The notes beneath the pieces are model-generated. The model was given only the letters and a program-made list of their open reading frames with translations. It was not told the origin of the DNA and ran no database searches. Position numbers and translations under genes: made by a program. From positions 1 through 7,063 of the forward strand of contig SXHE01000344.1 of assembly GCA_005773755.1 (NCBI GenBank): a stretch of DNA of 7,063 bases, read 5' to 3'. Position 1 is the first letter of the stretch, and each line of letters starts with the position of its first letter. Shown piece by piece: positions 5,061 to 7,063 of this stretch. Source of the DNA: Planctomycetia bacterium. Its GTDB lineage: Bacteria > Planctomycetota > Planctomycetia > Gemmatales > Gemmataceae.

Positions 5061-7063
5061 GTGCTGACGCCACGGCGAACCCTGATGCTGCTCGCCGGCT
5101 TCCTCGCGTTCGGTACCGCGTACGCGGTCTACGCGCGCTTCCTCGGTTGGCTCGACGGCCTGCCGCAACTTCCCGACGAAATGAAGATCGCCTCCAACGG
5201 CGAGTTCCGCCCGCCGGAGAACCCGCAGGCCCCGACCCAGGTGCGTCTCGCGGACGCCTTCGGCCCGAAGGCCCCGGAAACCGATTACGCCTACTATCCC
5301 AACCAGTTCTCCTTCCTGAACGGCGACTCGGTCGTCGTGCTCGCGTCCGGTCCGGTGCCCGCCAACCCGGACTCGCACCGCGTCACCCTCTCGCCGTTCA
5401 GCCTCGCGCTGTTCGGGAAGCCCAAGCCCGCGCACCTGCGAAAGCCCGGCGAAGTGCCCGAGATCACCACGATCCACGCGGACAAGGGCATCCTGGAGTT
5501 CGACCGTAAGATTTCCAACCCGAACGACATGAAGACCGCGAAGCTGGTGCGGCTCGAACTCATCAGCGACATCGAACAGACGTTCCCGGACCCGCGCCGC
5601 GGGACGGTTCACATCACGACCAACCAGCGGTCCCCGGACCGCGACCGGCAGTTGACGATCCGTACCGTCGGGCCGGTGTTCTACCGCGACACGAAGCCGA
5701 CCCCCGGCGCGCCGCCCGTGCAAGGGCCGGACCTGTGGACGGACGCCTACGTGGAGATCGTGGACCGCCAGAACTTGCCGCGCGCGATCGGCACCGGCGC
5801 GCCGGCGACGGCCGCGGGCAAGAGCGCCGACCTGCGCACGCCGGGCGCGGTCGCGGACATCATCGCGGGCCGCCGCCCGCCGCCGCCGACCGTCACCGCC
5901 ATCGGCCTGCGCGTGTACCTGGAGCCGCCCACGCCGCCCGGTCAGCCGAAGCCCAAGAAGGCCGCGACCGGCGGCTTGAACGGCGTCCGCCGCATCGACC
6001 TGCTCGAACAGGTGCTCGTCCACCTCTGGGTGGACAACGGTCAGTCCGGGTTCGGCGGCCCGCCCGCGCCGGGCGCGTCGACCGCCGCGCCCGCACCGAA
6101 GTCCGGTTCGAACTCGTTTTCGCTGACCCCGCCGCCGGCGGCGCTCGCCGCGCTGACCGGAAACGTGGGCACCGGAGCGTACACCGCGCGGCTGATGAAC
6201 CGCGCGCTGCTCCAGATCGACACCCGCGGCCCGTTCGCCTACGACGCCGAGAAAGCCCTCGCCCGGTTCGACGTGGTGCCGCACTCCGATCCGAACTTGC
6301 ACAACGACGTACAGGTCACGAAGGTGCCCGCGACCGGCGGCACCAGCACGCTGTTCAGTCAGGTGCTCGAACTGGAGCTGAACGGCGGGGCGACCGCGGC
6401 GAACCGCTCGGCCGACGCTCCCGCGATCAAGAAGATGCACGCCTGGACGTACACCGCCGGCCGGCTCCTCTCGGTCGTGTCGGAGGCCGAATCGACCGTG
6501 GCCTACGGGCAAGACCTGACGCACGAGCAGGGCGCGGGCCGCACCGTGCTCACCGGTTCGCCGCTCACCGTCGTGCGCGAGCGCAACGTGCTCGTCGCCG
6601 GCGAACCGCAGCGCGCGGCGGCGCTCGTGAGCGAACCCGGTCCCGGACCGGACCGCAAAGCCGTGACGACCGTTCGAGGGCCGGGGCGCATCGCCCTGTA
6701 CGACGCCGCCACCAACCCCACCACGTTCAGCGCGTCGTGGCAGACCGCGCTCCTGCACTCGAAGGAGATCGATCAGGGCCGCGAGCAAGACCTGTTCACC
6801 TTCACCGAGAAGGCCGAGTTCAAGGACGTGAGGGCCGACTACTGGCTCCGGGGGAAGGTGCTGAAGCTGTGGCTCGCGCCGAACACGGGTGGGCCGGTTG
6901 CGGCGAAAGCCGAGCCGCTCGCGGCTTCGACGGGGCAGGCGCGGCCGTCGCGCATTCAGGCCGCCGGGCAGGTGACGAGTCACTCGACGGACTACGACAT
7001 CGAGGAGGCCGATCTGCTGAACGTGTTCTTCGCCGAGGGGAAGGCGCTCCCGGTGGCGAAGCC
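5061..7063 (+). CDS. Large membrane-anchored LptC/LptA (OstA)-like protein, 3' end outside window
   Basis: The frame is open from GTG 5061 to the window end: 667 codons plus 2 bases, no stop. I chose GTG because it follows the kdsC stop by 3 bases and gives the residues PRR (4-6) before a single hydrophobic helix (about 7-24), an inside-positive membrane anchor as in LptC; ATG 5085 would remove these charges. The large periplasmic part has beta-rich, OstA-like segments: IHADKGILEFDRK (138-150), IDTRGPFAYDAEKALARFDVV (386-406), VRGPGRIALYD (538-548), AEFKDVRADYWLRGKVLKLWL (585-605) and IQAAGQVTSHSTDYDIEEADLLNVFF (632-657). Pro/Ala-rich linkers at about 288-304 and 332-362 suggest several modules. 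LptC is normally about 190 residues, so this is far larger and may combine LptC- and LptA-like parts. The role, LPS transport from inner to outer membrane, is inferred from position after kdsD-kdsC and from fold-like motifs; I could not test homology. A long open frame on the opposite strand is a codon-bias shadow. Confidence 0.65.
   Translation, partial: MLTPRRTLMLLAGFLAFGTAYAVYARFLGWLDGLPQLPDEMKIASNGEFRPPENPQAPTQVRLADAFGPKAPETDYAYYPNQFSFLNGDSVVVLASGPVPANPDSHRVTLSPFSLALFGKPKPAHLRKPGEVPEITTIHADKGILEFDRKISNPNDMKTAKLVRLELISDIEQTFPDPRRGTVHITTNQRSPDRDRQLTIRTVGPVFYRDTKPTPGAPPVQGPDLWTDAYVEIVDRQNLPRAIGTGAPATAAGKSADLRTPGAVADIIAGRRPPPPTVTAIGLRVYLEPPTPPGQPKPKKAATGGLNGVRRIDLLEQVLVHLWVDNGQSGFGGPPAPGASTAAPAPKSGSNSFSLTPPPAALAALTGNVGTGAYTARLMNRALLQIDTRGPFAYDAEKALARFDVVPHSDPNLHNDVQVTKVPATGGTSTLFSQVLELELNGGATAANRSADAPAIKKMHAWTYTAGRLLSVVSEAESTVAYGQDLTHEQGAGRTVLTGSPLTVVRERNVLVAGEPQRAAALVSEPGPGPDRKAVTTVRGPGRIALYDAATNPTTFSASWQTALLHSKEIDQGREQDLFTFTEKAEFKDVRADYWLRGKVLKLWLAPNTGGPVAAKAEPLAASTGQARPSRIQAAGQVTSHSTDYDIEEADLLNVFFAEGKALPVAK

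Noticed and set aside
5040..6983. A 647-codon open frame on the minus strand opposite the LptC-like gene
   Set aside because: The product is Arg/Gly/Ala-rich low-complexity with no domain pattern, as expected antisense to GC-rich codons. The + strand frame has an anchor helix, OstA-like motifs and an operon position.

Overview
The window reads as high-GC chromosomal DNA of a planctomycete, most likely a Gemmata-like member of Gemmataceae. This is inferred from three things recalled of that group, not from a database search: secreted PQQ-like beta-propeller proteins with the planctomycete-style N-terminus ADWPQxRGPxRDG, a glycine-zipper envelope protein, and an unusually large LptC/LptA-like protein beside kdsD and kdsC. 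Every gene I accept is on the + strand. There is no tRNA, rRNA, CRISPR array, transposase or phage gene, and no gene-free stretch longer than about 170 bases.

Layout: (1) 1-438, the 3' end of a glycine-zipper protein gene with a Val/Pro/Tyr-rich tail. (2) 606-1892 and 2021-3286, two tandem paralogous genes for exported 8-bladed PQQ-like beta-propeller proteins, each with its own candidate promoter and Shine-Dalgarno. (3) 3449-7063, a tightly packed operon: kdsD (arabinose-5-phosphate isomerase), kdsC (KDO-8-phosphate phosphatase) after a 1-base gap, then a large membrane-anchored LptC/OstA-like protein after a 3-base gap, running off the window end. The order kdsD-kdsC-lptC matches the enterobacterial LPS locus, so lptA/lptB-like genes are expected just downstream. 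KdsD makes arabinose-5-phosphate, the KDO precursor. KdsC removes the phosphate from KDO-8-phosphate. The third product would act in moving finished LPS across the periplasm.

The intergenic DNA has a repeated design. Each of the first three genes is followed, 19-23 bases after its stop codon, by a strong inverted repeat with no T-tract: a 19-bp hairpin at 462-505, a two-part hairpin at 1915-1951 and a 57-base three-way-junction palindrome at 3306-3362. Each is followed by a -10-like hexamer (the third one weak) and the heptamer TTCCCTC. The two propeller genes also share nearly identical leader and signal-peptide DNA although their mature parts have diverged, which suggests gene conversion or leader exchange.

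I see no defence system, mobile element or clearly new multi-gene system. The best leads are the palindromic intergenic element, the shared leader module, a substituted conserved histidine in KdsD and the oversized LptC-like protein.
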